64,000 nt of DNA from Methanofollis ethanolicus (lineage in GTDB: Archaea; Halobacteriota; Methanomicrobia; Methanomicrobiales; Methanofollaceae): contig NZ_BCNW01000001.1 of assembly GCF_001571385.1 (NCBI RefSeq), positions 310,001 through 374,000 on the forward strand, read 5' to 3'. Made by a program: the position numbers and the translations under genes. Below are positions 38,765-47,514 of this stretch, in pieces; within the stretch, counting starts at the first letter, position 1; each line of letters starts with the position of its first letter. The notes beneath the pieces were generated by a model that saw nothing but the letters and a program-made list of their open reading frames with translations, was not told the DNA's origin and made no database searches.

Positions 38765-39355
38765 ATGACCGAAGAACATGTCCACGATGACGCGGCGGAC
38801 GGCACCGTCCCTCCGGCAGACCTCCCTCAGCCATCACAGTCAGTCCCGGTCGAGCAACCGACGGCGCCTCCCCCGGCCCCTGAACCCGTGAAAAAGGGCG
38901 GGAGGAAGAGGGTCGTTCTCGGCGTCCTGGGACTTCTGGTGATCCTCGTCGCTGCGGCGGCATTCACCCTGGACGTCGAGATCGGGGACCCGACGCCGGG
39001 AGCCACCTACCCGTACATGACGACCTACAATGCCTGGTTCCCTGACGGCGAACCTGTCACGATCGGGAATGTCAGGATGATGGTCCTCAGCTATGACAAT
39101 GAACTCATTCTCGACGCCAATGGCAACAGGGAGAAACTCGTCGTCGGCGACGAGAAGGAAGTGGCAGAGCACCATGCCAGCATGAAGGTCTTTGGCGTCA
39201 CCCTCCTGTCCACAGACTTCAAGATGCTCATGAAGTACAGGGGGCTTGTCGAGGGAAAGGAGAACTTCTTCCTCTCTGTCAAGACCTCACGGCAGGTCCC
39301 TGAGTTTGTCGTCGGCCTGCTCCTCCCGAAGGAGATCCAGGCTCAGCCCGCGTAG
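38765..39355 (+). CDS. Membrane-anchored protein of unknown function
   Basis: A 196-residue protein with a Pro-rich acidic N-terminus (about 15-45), one membrane helix (about 49-69, VVLGVLGLLVILVAAAAFTL) and a 125-residue beta-rich domain predicted outside the membrane (NAWFPDGEPVTIG..MMVLSYDNELILDANGNREKL). I do not recognise the family. The ATG at 38765 follows GGGGAAATT. Its last 69 bases overlap the 3' end of convergent truA. Confidence 0.75.
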   Translation: MTEEHVHDDAADGTVPPADLPQPSQSVPVEQPTAPPPAPEPVKKGGRKRVVLGVLGLLVILVAAAAFTLDVEIGDPTPGATYPYMTTYNAWFPDGEPVTIGNVRMMVLSYDNELILDANGNREKLVVGDEKEVAEHHASMKVFGVTLLSTDFKMLMKYRGLVEGKENFFLSVKTSRQVPEFVVGLLLPKEIQAQPA

Positions 39356-40129
39356 GGCTGCAGTCACCCTCTTTTTTAACCTGAAGTCCTGTTCCCGCTC
39401 GACATGTGCCCTCTCAGCCTTTGGCGAGGGGGGGAGGGGAGTGAAGGAGAAAGGATACGCGACGTCGATGAGGATCAGACCGCCGGGTGGTGCTGCCGGC
39501 ACACGCGCCGCTCCCTCTCCTGCCAGCAGGGCCCTGATCCCGCCGGCATCTATCTCCCCTCTGCCGACCGCGGCGAGGGCGAAGGCCATGCACCGCACCA
39601 TGTTCCAGAGAAAACTCTCGGCCGTCACCGTAAAGACGCAGAAGCCGTCTTCATCCGCGACATGGGCCGCCATGATGCGGCGGACAGGGGTGCGCTCGCT
39701 CTGCCGGGAGAAGAGGGAGAAGTCGTGTTCGCCCACGAACTCCTGCGCCGCGTCGTCCATCGCAGCCGTGTCGCCTGGGTGCTCGACAAAATAGTAGCGG
39801 TACGTCCGTGCGGCGGCTTCCTTTCTCGGGCTGAAATGGTCATGCACCTCTGCCCACCCTGTCGTCCAGATGTCGGCCGGGAGTTCGAAACGCAGGGCCG
39901 CCACCGCCCTCTCCGGCTCGGCGGTTGTGAAGGCGCAGACCTGCCCTGCGGCATGGACGCCGCGGTCGGTCCTGCCGGCGAAGGCGAACCTTGCCTCCTT
40001 CGGGTTCGCGAACAGGCCGATCTCTTTACACGCCGCGATCACGTCGCCCTCCACAGTGCGCACGTTGGGCTGGACCTGGGAACCGTAGAAGTCGTCCCCC
40101 CAGTAGCCGATCCTGAACGCAAGCCTCAT
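39287..40129 (-). CDS. truA: tRNA pseudouridine synthase A
   Basis: A 280-residue TruA that modifies U38-40 in tRNA anticodon arms. MRLAFRIGYWGDDFYGSQVQPN is the N-terminus, the catalytic Asp is in FAGRTDRGVHA, and FLWNMVRCM is the C-terminal family motif. After GLILIDVAYPF the protein runs about 50 more residues (charged, Leu/Arg-rich) into the convergent neighbour, so the tail may be a lost stop codon. The ATG overlaps the PHP gene stop (ATGA). Confidence 0.93.
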   Translation of the reverse strand: MRLAFRIGYWGDDFYGSQVQPNVRTVEGDVIAACKEIGLFANPKEARFAFAGRTDRGVHAAGQVCAFTTAEPERAVAALRFELPADIWTTGWAEVHDHFSPRKEAAARTYRYYFVEHPGDTAAMDDAAQEFVGEHDFSLFSRQSERTPVRRIMAAHVADEDGFCVFTVTAESFLWNMVRCMAFALAAVGRGEIDAGGIRALLAGEGAARVPAAPPGGLILIDVAYPFSFTPLPPSPKAERAHVEREQDFRLKKRVTAALRGLSLDLLREEQADDKLRDLP

Positions 40130-40791
40130 TTCGGGATCCTGGCCTGAATCTTCTTCCAGGAACTCTTCAGGGACTGGGTGGTATATGAGCGGAGCGGGGT
40201 CATCTTCCCGCCTGCCGCGGTTTTTCCGGTGCGGATCGCCTCCAGGATGGCGTCGGGGTTGCGGTCGGCATTGACGAGGGTGTAGCCGTAGCCGACAAAG
40301 CGGGCCTGGTGTGCGTCGCTCCCTCCGACCGCGGGTTTTCCGAGGTTCCGGGCGACCATTGCCGCCTTTCTGTTCGCGGTCCCCATGATGTACCTGCTGT
40401 TGAAGACCTCGATGGCGTCGACGAGGGCCGGGCCGGCCCTGAGTTTCAGGCCGACGCCGTGGCGCCACATATGGTAGGGGTGGGGGAGGATGAGGACAGC
40501 GCCCGCCTCACGGGCGCGGTGTACGGCCTCAAAAAAGTCCATGCCCTTCGGAAAGGCTTTTGTGACGCCGAGGGCAAGGAGGTGCCCCTGTTTTGTCGAG
40601 ATCTCCGTCCCGGGTATGACGATCACGGACGTCCGACACTGGAGGGCATGGAGAGCCCCCTCCACGGTGTCGTGGTCGGTGATCGCAACCGCGTCGAGCC
40701 CGACGGCCTCGGCCTGTCTCAGTATATCCTCGACGCTGCTCTCGCCGTCACGGGAATATCTGGTATGGATGTGCAGATCACATCTCAGCAT
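40126..40791 (-). CDS. PHP-domain metal-dependent phosphoesterase
   Basis: A 221-residue PHP protein. DLHIHTRYSRDG (5-16), AITDHDTVEG, PGTEIST, LPHPYH and VGGSDAH are the four metal-binding motifs of the family, which hydrolyses phosphoesters such as RNA nucleotides or histidinol phosphate. No polymerase domain is attached, so it is a stand-alone phosphoesterase of unknown substrate. Upstream of and coupled to truA. Confidence 0.9.
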   Translation of the reverse strand: MLRCDLHIHTRYSRDGESSVEDILRQAEAVGLDAVAITDHDTVEGALHALQCRTSVIVIPGTEISTKQGHLLALGVTKAFPKGMDFFEAVHRAREAGAVLILPHPYHMWRHGVGLKLRAGPALVDAIEVFNSRYIMGTANRKAAMVARNLGKPAVGGSDAHQARFVGYGYTLVNADRNPDAILEAIRTGKTAAGGKMTPLRSYTTQSLKSSWKKIQARIPK

Positions 40792-40833
40792 GGGATCAGA
40801 TCATTTTAGGTCTCCGCCCTCTTAAGGAATGGT

Positions 40834-42243
40834 ATGCGGATCCTCCTTCCCACAGGCGAGGCGACCGCCGGAGTCGTCCGGAAGGCCGCGGAGGGCTTTG
40901 ACGCCGACGTCATCGTCACCGGCGAGATCGCCGCGTTCCTGACCCCGGAACGTCTTCGGGATCTCGTCAAAGCCGGAGACTATGATCTCGTCCTGGTCTC
41001 CGGGATGTCGACGGCCTCCTTTGCCTCTGTCGAGGAGGAAACCGGCGTGCCTGTCTATCGCGGTCCGCGTCATGCCACGGACCTCGCCATGGTTCTCCCC
41101 CTCCTCGGGAAGGTCGCCCTCTCCAGGGATGTCCCTGCCGACGAACTCTTTGCCGCGGAGAGACGGGACGCGGCGTACCGCCGCCTTTCCGTTCTCGAAG
41201 ATGCCGCGGAGCCTGAGATCGTCCTGCGGGGAACGAAGATCGGCGGCGGGTCGCGGATGAAGGTCCTTGCCGAGATCATGGACGCCCACCGCCACCCCTC
41301 CTTGAGATACGCCGTCGAGGATTTCTTTGCGAGGGGTGCCGACATCGTCGACCTCGGCTTCGGCTTCGACGCGACGCCCGCCGACGTGGAGAGGTGCTTT
41401 GCGGCCCTCGATGGGATCGAGGGGCCTCTTGCCGCGGACACACAGGACCCGACCCTGATCAGGGCGGCGCTCTGCCGTGCCGATCTGGTCCTCTCCCTCC
41501 ACGAGGGGAACATCCCCCTCGTCGGGGAGGAGGTGGCAGTGGCCGGTGCCGCCGTGGTCGTCGTGCCGGGCGCGGCCAGCCTTGCGGCGAACCTCCGCGC
41601 CGCACAGGACGCCGGCATCTTCGCCCTCATCGCCGACCCTCTCCTCCAGCCTGCGGGCTCAGGATTTGTCACCTCGCTCTGCGGCTTTTCCGATCTTGGC
41701 GTGCCCCTCTTCTTCGGCGCCGGCAACGTCACCGAACTCATCGACGCCGACTCGGTCGGCGTGAACGCCCTGCTTGCGGCCTGCGCCTTCGAGGTCGGGG
41801 CCTCTGTCGTCTTCACCTCAGAGCACTCTGACAAAACGAGGGGATCGGTCGCGGAGATGCGCCTGGCGACCGAGATGATGGCAGTGATGGGCGACCACCC
41901 GTACCCGAAGGACCTTGGCATCGACCTCCTGGTCCTCAAGGAGAAGAGACGGCGGCACGAGCCCCTTCCTGCCGGCGAACCTCAGGACGTCCCTCCCGCC
42001 CCTGCTGCGTTCACCCCTGACCCCGCCGGAAATATCAGGATCGTCGTCGAAGACGGCTGGATCCTTGCCGAGCACCTGGGCACGGTCTACCGTGGCAGGA
42101 CGGCCGCCGACCTCGCCGCCGCCCTGCTGGAGGGGGGACGCGTCACCCGCCTCGACCACGCCGCCTATCTCGGCCGGGAACTGGCGCGGGCCGAGATCGC
42201 CGTTCAGTTCGGCAGGAGCTATGTGCAGGACGGTCCCCTCTGA
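40834..42243 (+). CDS. Dihydropteroate synthase-like protein
   Basis: A 469-residue archaeal DHPS-related protein. The N-terminal domain (about 1-130) is archaea-specific; residues about 140-350 form a pterin-binding-type barrel (GADIVDLGFGFDATP, DTQDPTLI, GNVTELIDADSVGVNA). A C-terminal extension follows. In methanogens this family is a candidate in tetrahydromethanopterin synthesis, though the condensation with a ribosyl-aminobenzene precursor also needs another enzyme. The start at 40834 is 42 bases from the divergent PHP gene. It leads an operon with JAMM and RibL. Confidence 0.9.
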   Translation: MRILLPTGEATAGVVRKAAEGFDADVIVTGEIAAFLTPERLRDLVKAGDYDLVLVSGMSTASFASVEEETGVPVYRGPRHATDLAMVLPLLGKVALSRDVPADELFAAERRDAAYRRLSVLEDAAEPEIVLRGTKIGGGSRMKVLAEIMDAHRHPSLRYAVEDFFARGADIVDLGFGFDATPADVERCFAALDGIEGPLAADTQDPTLIRAALCRADLVLSLHEGNIPLVGEEVAVAGAAVVVVPGAASLAANLRAAQDAGIFALIADPLLQPAGSGFVTSLCGFSDLGVPLFFGAGNVTELIDADSVGVNALLAACAFEVGASVVFTSEHSDKTRGSVAEMRLATEMMAVMGDHPYPKDLGIDLLVLKEKRRRHEPLPAGEPQDVPPAPAAFTPDPAGNIRIVVEDGWILAEHLGTVYRGRTAADLAAALLEGGRVTRLDHAAYLGRELARAEIAVQFGRSYVQDGPL

Positions 42244-42293
42244 TCCTCCGATGCAATCATTGATTGGCCATGCCGCCCAAGTTCCATAGACCT

Positions 42294-42665
42294 ATGAAGA
42301 TCAGGGGTATCTCCGCCGACCTCCTCGACCTCCTCCTCAGGCTGGGGGCCGAGCATCACCCGAACGAGTTCGCCGCCATCCTCAGGGAAGAGAACGGCAT
42401 CATCACCGAACTCGACCTCGTGCCGGGCACGACAAGCAACGAGGAGAGCGCGAGCGTCTTCCTGGACATGCTCCCCCTCGGCACCCACAACACGGGAAGC
42501 GCCCACTCCCACCCGAACGGCGTCCTCTATCCTTCGGACGCCGACCTCTCCTTCTTCCCGAGGACAGGCCGTTGCAACCTGATCATCGGCTGGCCGTACG
42601 GCCCCGATGACTGGGCCTGCTTCACCGCGGACGGTCAACCCTATGACCTCGAGGTGGTGGAATGA
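42294..42665 (+). CDS. JAMM/MPN+ family metallopeptidase
   Basis: A 123-residue protein with the complete JAMM zinc motif: E25 upstream, then H71-x-H73-x7-S81-x2-D84 (HSHPNGVLYPSDAD). Archaeal relatives remove ubiquitin-like SAMP modifiers or act in sulfur-carrier processing. Start at MKIRGIS is preferred; ATG 42270 and TTG 42264 upstream are alternatives. The gene lies between DHPS-like and ribL with ATGA overlap to ribL. Confidence 0.88.
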   Translation: MKIRGISADLLDLLLRLGAEHHPNEFAAILREENGIITELDLVPGTTSNEESASVFLDMLPLGTHNTGSAHSHPNGVLYPSDADLSFFPRTGRCNLIIGWPYGPDDWACFTADGQPYDLEVVE

Positions 42666-43084
42666 AGCGGATCGTCGCCACCGGCACCTTCGACATCCTC
42701 CACCCCGGACACCTCTTCTACCTGGAGGAGTCGAAGAAACTCGGCGACGACCTCCACGTGATCGTGGCGCGGGACGTCAATGTCCGCCACAAGCCAAAGC
42801 CCATCATCCCGGAGGAGCAGCGCCTCGCGATGGTGGCGGCCCTGAAGCCGGTCGACCATGCCCGCCTCGGCGACCAGGCCGATATGTTCGCCCCTATCAG
42901 GGAGATCGACCCCGACGTGATCACCCTCGGCTTCAACCAGTTCTTCAAGGAGGACGATCTTGAGCGGGCCCTGCGGGAGCACGGCCTGCGGGCCCGCGTG
43001 GTGCGGATAGGCCGATACGAGGGGCCTCTCTCCTCCTCGTCCCAGATCGTCGGGCGCATCCTTGCCGAGCGGGGCCATCCCTGA
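42662..43084 (+). CDS. ribL: FAD synthetase (FMN adenylyltransferase), archaeal RibL
   Basis: A 140-residue nucleotidyltransferase. The HxGH site is H14-P-G-H17 in FDILHPGHLFYLE and the second motif is SSSSQIV near the C-terminus. Archaeal RibL transfers AMP from CTP/ATP to FMN to make FAD. The length matches the family. Cysteines typical of some RibL proteins are absent here. Confidence 0.9.
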   Translation: MKRIVATGTFDILHPGHLFYLEESKKLGDDLHVIVARDVNVRHKPKPIIPEEQRLAMVAALKPVDHARLGDQADMFAPIREIDPDVITLGFNQFFKEDDLERALREHGLRARVVRIGRYEGPLSSSSQIVGRILAERGHP

Positions 43085-43124
43085 CCCGCCACTCTTTTAT
43101 CCCCGGCCGCCGACCCCCTCTCCG

Positions 43125-43817
43125 ATGGACCTGAAAGGAGGTACGCTGTTTGTGGAGGATCCGGCACTCGACCGCGCCCTCAGGCTCGGCATCCCTCTCC
43201 TGATGTACCCCCTGTACGTCCTGGCCCTCGCCCTTGCCTTCCCTGCCCTGGCCCCGGTCTACCTTGCCCTTGTTGTCGCATATATCGTCCCACCTGTCGG
43301 GGGCGAGGCCCTCATCCCGGTTGCGGCGGCCCTTGGCTACCCCTGGTGGCTCACCGCTGCTTCCTTTGCCTGGGTGGACATCGCCGGCTGCCTCTTCATC
43401 GTCCTGAACGCCGACCTCCTTATGGCCCTCCCGTACGTCGGCCCTGCCCTCTCCCGCACTGCCGGTGTCGCCGGTACCTTCTTTGAACGCCACCCCGCGT
43501 TGCGCCGCCTCTCCTATCCGGGACTCGTCCTCTTTACCGTCCTCCCCTTTGCGGGCTCGGGCGGTGTCGGCGGGGCGTTTGCCGGCCAAGTGCTCGGGAT
43601 GAGCAGGCGTGCGGTGGTCGTCTGCGTCTCGGCCGGCTCGGTCGTCGGGTCTACTCTCCTCGCTCTCGGTGCCGGTGCCGCCGCGTCTCTCCTCAGGGAG
43701 TATTGCGCTGCGGGTACGGTGGTCGTCGCGCTCGTCCTCGCCGGTGCTTCTGTTCTTGTCCTGTGTCGTGTGGCGCTCCTTCATATGGGTGGGCCGCCAA
43801 TCTCTCGTGACAGATGA
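43125..43817 (+). CDS. COG2426-like small multidrug-export-type membrane protein 1
   Basis: A 230-residue hydrophobic protein with about five to six helices. PPVGGEALIPVAAALGYPWW and FTVLPFAGSGGVGGAFAG match the COG2426 pattern (two repeated P-x-x-G segments). The substrate is not known; the multidrug label is historical. It overlaps its paralogue downstream by 4 bases, and the two may form a heteromer. ATG 43125 is after CTCTCCG; upstream codons are not protein-like. Confidence 0.8.
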   Translation: MDLKGGTLFVEDPALDRALRLGIPLLMYPLYVLALALAFPALAPVYLALVVAYIVPPVGGEALIPVAAALGYPWWLTAASFAWVDIAGCLFIVLNADLLMALPYVGPALSRTAGVAGTFFERHPALRRLSYPGLVLFTVLPFAGSGGVGGAFAGQVLGMSRRAVVVCVSAGSVVGSTLLALGAGAAASLLREYCAAGTVVVALVLAGASVLVLCRVALLHMGGPPISRDR

Positions 43818-44506
43818 CCGGGATCCTCTCCCTCAGGGATGTCACCTTTCATGCGAATCCGTTGGCCGACAGGGCGATCAAACTCGCCCTTCCCTTCGGG
43901 CTCGGCGCCCTCCTCCTCCTTGTGCTCTACCTCACGAGGTCCTATCAGGAGTTCCTGACCCTTGCCGGGTTGCTCTTCGTGTACCTTGTGCCCCCGGCCG
44001 GGAAGGAGACGGTGATCCCGGTCGGGATCGGCCTTGGCGAACCCTGGTGGCTCATAGCCGCCTGCACGGTGACGGTGGACCTCTGCTGTTCCCTCTTCGT
44101 CGCCCTCAACCTCGACCTCACCCTGAAGATCCCGGTGCTCGGCCCATTCCTCGGGAAGTTCATGGCCGGCGGTAGGGCATTTCTCGATGCCCGCCCCTGG
44201 CTTGAGCGCCTCTCAACCGCAGGTTTGGTCGTCTTCGTGATCGTTCCCTTCCAGGGGTCCGGGGGGATGAACGCCACGATACTCGGGAGGATCATGGGCT
44301 TCACCGCGCAGCGTGCAGTCGGGTGCGTTCTCATCGGGAGCTTTGTCAGCAGTTACGCCATCGCCCTTGGGGCAGACGCCGTCATCGGTCTCTTCAGGGA
44401 GGACCCGACCCTCGGCCTCGGCGCTCTCGGCCTGATCGCCCTGCTGATCGTGGGACTCTGGTTCCTCTGGAAGAGGTATGCCTCCTCTCTCGATTGCGAA
44501 GGCTGA
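43814..44506 (+). CDS. COG2426-like small multidrug-export-type membrane protein 2
   Basis: A 230-residue paralogue of the preceding protein. It shares VPPAGKETVIPVGIGLGEPWW and FVIVPFQGSGGMNATILG at the same positions. The tandem arrangement, equal length and coupling suggest an ancient duplication giving a two-subunit carrier. Confidence 0.8.
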   Translation: MTGILSLRDVTFHANPLADRAIKLALPFGLGALLLLVLYLTRSYQEFLTLAGLLFVYLVPPAGKETVIPVGIGLGEPWWLIAACTVTVDLCCSLFVALNLDLTLKIPVLGPFLGKFMAGGRAFLDARPWLERLSTAGLVVFVIVPFQGSGGMNATILGRIMGFTAQRAVGCVLIGSFVSSYAIALGADAVIGLFREDPTLGLGALGLIALLIVGLWFLWKRYASSLDCEG

Positions 44507-44566
44507 ACTTCCGGGTTCAACATATTCTTATCCGACCCTGACAGAGGCATTCCTGGTGATTATCAG

Positions 44567-45316
44567 ATGATGAGAAAAGCAGCCGTGCTCATTCTCTGTC
44601 TCCTCCTCGTTACGCCGGCCCTTGCGGTCCCCGGCAACGGGAACGGGAACGGTCAGGCGAAAGCAGGAAACGGTGTCCCTGTCCTCCAGGAGGAGGATGC
44701 AGGTGACGAGCCGGACCAAACAGTCAATGCGACACCTGAACCGACGAAGGCGCCGGGGAATGGCAAACACATCGTTGCGAAGGTGAGCGCCGCTCCCGGA
44801 CAGGTGAAGAAGAACGCCACCCTCCACGAACGCCTGAGGGAACGGGTCAACCAGACCGCGGACGACCTGGAGAACGAGACCGGCACTCTCCCCCCTGAGA
44901 AGCAGAAGGTCTGGAAGAACCAGAACGAGGTCCGCCTTGCCGTCCACACCTTCCTCGCCCTCGGCGAGATGGACGGCGGCATCGGGAAGAACGTCTCGGC
45001 GATCGCCCGTACCTTCAACAACTCGATCCAGACCCGCGTCCGGGCCGAGGAGCAGATCCAGGCGCGGCCGGGCTGGATGCGTTTCCTTGCCGGCGGCGAC
45101 GAAGCCGCGGCCGAAACCCTCTTCCAGAACCTGAACCAGAGCCGAGACCAGATCCGGGAGATGCAGCGCCTGGTGGAGAACTGCACCTGCGACAATGAGA
45201 CCCGCACCCTTCTCCAGGACCAGTTGAGGGTGATGGAGGAGGAGCAGGAGCGCCTCCGGGCCCTCGCCGAGAACGAGACCGCGGACAGCGGGGTTATCGG
45301 CTGGATCTGGAAGTAA
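44567..45316 (+). CDS. Secreted, Asn-sequon-rich protein
   Basis: A 249-residue protein with a signal peptide (KAAVLILCLLLVTPALAVPG, cleavage near 20) and no membrane segment after it. A Gly/Asn linker precedes a helical, coiled-coil-like region (about 80-245). Ten N-x-S/T sequons (NAT, NQT, NET, NVS, NNS, NQS, NCT) predict heavy archaeal N-glycosylation. Similar secreted proteins occur in Methanomicrobiales without a known function. It ends GVIGWIWK. Confidence 0.75.
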   Translation: MMRKAAVLILCLLLVTPALAVPGNGNGNGQAKAGNGVPVLQEEDAGDEPDQTVNATPEPTKAPGNGKHIVAKVSAAPGQVKKNATLHERLRERVNQTADDLENETGTLPPEKQKVWKNQNEVRLAVHTFLALGEMDGGIGKNVSAIARTFNNSIQTRVRAEEQIQARPGWMRFLAGGDEAAAETLFQNLNQSRDQIREMQRLVENCTCDNETRTLLQDQLRVMEEEQERLRALAENETADSGVIGWIWK

Positions 45317-45919
45317 GTCCTCTCGGTCTTGTGAAATCTGGCATGAGTCCCTGAGGGAGACTCAAGCATCTCGCATGAAAATTGTTCTGAGGAGTTCGTC
45401 TGGTCGACGTGCCTTCCCGCACGCTCGCGCCGGGGGCGCTATCGAAGATCAAAGATCTTCTCACGCTCCCTCTGGTCGTTCCCCCGGGCCCCCGGGATTG
45501 CGATAGGACCGAGAATGCAGAGGGCGGATCGTTCTGAAGGTGGTTTTGTCCTCTCCATCTCCACCATGGGGTGCTCATTGAGAGTCAAAACCTCATGCAA
45601 ACCCGGAAAACGGATCTTCTGGATCATTTCCATGGTCGTCCCTCGGGCTCAGGTCGATATATCCCCCCGGATCCTTTTGAGGGAATGCGCGGATCAACCG
45701 CCTTCCCCCTACAGTTCGCCGGGGGCTCTCAAGCTCGCTGGCGCTCGCTGCCCCCGGGAGCGAACAGGATTTCCTGAGGAGGAAGGTTGCAATCCCACCC
45801 CTATCCTGAGCGGGGAACGAGCGGCAGCGAGTTCGAGAAAACCGAAGGTTTTCAAGTGACCGGGGGCGTAGTCCCCCGGAGCAGGAACTCCATAAAAGGA
45901 ATTCTCCTGGATCACGTTC
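45317..45919. repeat. Intergenic hairpin repeat, copies D1 and D2
   Basis: A 600-base gap between convergent genes. D1 (about 45426-45515) has inner stem GAAGATC/GATCTTC at 45444-45460 and CCCCCGGGCCCCCGGG. D2 (about 45700-45880) has inner stem GAAAACC/GGTTTTC at 45837-45853 and hairpin 2 CCGGGGG-CGTAGT-CCCCCGG at 45860-45879, preceded by GCTCGCTGGCGCTCGC. No gene recognised; short open frames are not protein-like. Confidence 0.72.
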
Positions 45920-46159
45920 TCACTCTTTTTTCTCTGTTCCCGCCCGTGCGGCCATCCGTGCGATCCAGATCGTGGCAAGCACGGCCAGGATCGTGACAAC
46001 GATCGCATAACTGAACTGTGCCGCGAGGCTCTCCGTCGTCCCGAAGACCTCGACGAAGAGCGCCTGGATCGCGCCATTCCACGCCAGCGCGGCGACCAAC
46101 CCGAACGCGGCCGTAATCAGGTCGGAGATTTTGTCGAGCACTTCTCCGTAGAAACCCAT
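45920..46159 (-). CDS. DUF5654 small membrane protein
   Basis: A 79-residue protein with two helices: an amphipathic N-terminal part (VLDKISDLITAAFGLVAALAWNGAIQALF) and a membrane helix (about 48-70, SYAIVVTILAVLATIWIA). The motif AAFGLVAALAWNxAI is the DUF5654 signature. Function is unknown; family members often neighbour stress or membrane genes. The start lies 95 bases from the divergent AAA gene. Confidence 0.8.
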   Translation of the reverse strand: MGFYGEVLDKISDLITAAFGLVAALAWNGAIQALFVEVFGTTESLAAQFSYAIVVTILAVLATIWIARMAARAGTEKKE

Positions 46160-46173
46160 AGTTGTGCATACTC

Positions 46174-46194
46174 GCCATTGTATATAAATATACA
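46174..46194. promoter_or_regulatory. Divergent TATA region, DUF5654 / AAA ATPase
   Basis: TTGTATATAAATATAC lies between the two divergent starts, 15-35 bases from DUF5654 and 60-80 from the ATPase gene. Confidence 0.55.
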
Positions 46195-46254
46195 GATTCA
46201 AAAAAGAGAAGCGCTTTATTTCCCTCGAGGCAATACCCGATCCTGAGATGCACG

Positions 46255-47505
46255 ATGAAGATTTCAGGAATTTCTCTCAGGAACTTCAAGAGTTTCCGGG
46301 CCGCATCGGCCGTCTTCGGCCCCTTCTCCGTGATCATCGGCCCGAATGCCGCCGGCAAGTCGAACTTTGTCGACGCCTTCACCTTCCTTTCTGACTGCGC
46401 ACGCGAGGGCTTTGCCAATGCCGTATCCCTCCAGGGGGGCGGGGAGTATATCCGGAACCTCCGCGCTCCTCCCGGTGAAACGACCGGGATCTCGGTCTCC
46501 CTCGACGCCGCCGCAGACCCGGCGAAGGTGCGCTTTTTCCGGGACGGGGGCCGGGTGATCGAGGCGTCGGCCCTGCGGGGCACCTATGAGATCACACTCG
46601 CCTGCGCCGGAGGCGGTTGCACGGTGGCCGAGGAGCGGATCACGGCGTCGTGCACCTATACTGTCGTGGACGGCAACGGCCGGCCCTCGTCTCCGGGCGA
46701 GGGAGAGATCACTCTCGTCAGGTCGGCCGACGGTGCGGTCGGCTGCACGGTGATACCGCCAGGCCTCGCGCCTGAACCCGAGTGCACCCCCCTGATGCCT
46801 GCGAAGCTTGCCCCAGACGAGTCGATCCTGGAGAGCCCTGCGATCTACCCGACCTTCTCGCCCCTGGTCTCCCGTGTCGGAGGTTTCTTCCGCGAGATCG
46901 GCCACTATGACCTCGACCCCCGCCTGGCAAAGAGGGCCGCCGAGATCCCGGGCCGTGCCGAACTCGAGCAGGACGGACGCAACCTCGCCCTGGTGCTCAG
47001 GGCGATCCTGGCGGACCCGGAGAAGAAACGCCGCGCCTGGTCATTCGTCCGCGACCTCCTCCCCTTCATCGAGGAGATCAGGGTCGATGTCATCGCCGAC
47101 CGCTCTCTCATCGCCACGGTGAAGGAGGAGTACACCGCCGGCGCCGCAGTCCCCTCTTTCCTCCTTTCGGACGGGACGATCAACCTCACCGCTCTTGTTG
47201 TCATCCTCTATTTCGAGGAGAAACCGGTGGTCATCATCGAAGAACCTGAGAGGAACATCCACCCCCACCTGATCGCGAAACTCGTCACGATGATGCAGGA
47301 CGTCGCCTGTCACCTGGGGCGGCAGGTGATCGTCACCACTCACCACCCCGAGGTTGTGAAGTACGGCGGCAGGGAGAACATCCTCCTCCTCAGGAGGGAC
47401 AGGGAAGGTTACTCGGCCATCTCCCGCCCCTCGGAACGGATAGATCTCGAAGTCTTCCTGGAGAGCATGGGGATCGACGAACTCTATGTCCAGAACCTCC
47501 TCTGA
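46255..47505 (+). CDS. OLD-like AAA ATPase (RecF/SMC-type) of a two-gene module
   Basis: A 416-residue ABC/AAA_21-type ATPase. MKISGISLRNFKSFR is the RecF-like opening, Walker A GPNAAGKS is at 29-36, Walker B VVIIEEPERNIHPHL is near 325, and the H-loop VTTHHPE is near 360. A short insert between Walker A and B forms the typical split head. Such proteins pair with nuclease-like partners in OLD, Gabija and PARIS defence systems. The partner here follows 9 bases later. The start follows an ATG in another frame at 46248. Confidence 0.85.
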   Translation: MKISGISLRNFKSFRAASAVFGPFSVIIGPNAAGKSNFVDAFTFLSDCAREGFANAVSLQGGGEYIRNLRAPPGETTGISVSLDAAADPAKVRFFRDGGRVIEASALRGTYEITLACAGGGCTVAEERITASCTYTVVDGNGRPSSPGEGEITLVRSADGAVGCTVIPPGLAPEPECTPLMPAKLAPDESILESPAIYPTFSPLVSRVGGFFREIGHYDLDPRLAKRAAEIPGRAELEQDGRNLALVLRAILADPEKKRRAWSFVRDLLPFIEEIRVDVIADRSLIATVKEEYTAGAAVPSFLLSDGTINLTALVVILYFEEKPVVIIEEPERNIHPHLIAKLVTMMQDVACHLGRQVIVTTHHPEVVKYGGRENILLLRRDREGYSAISRPSERIDLEVFLESMGIDELYVQNLL

Positions 47506-47514
47506 GGCGGGCCG

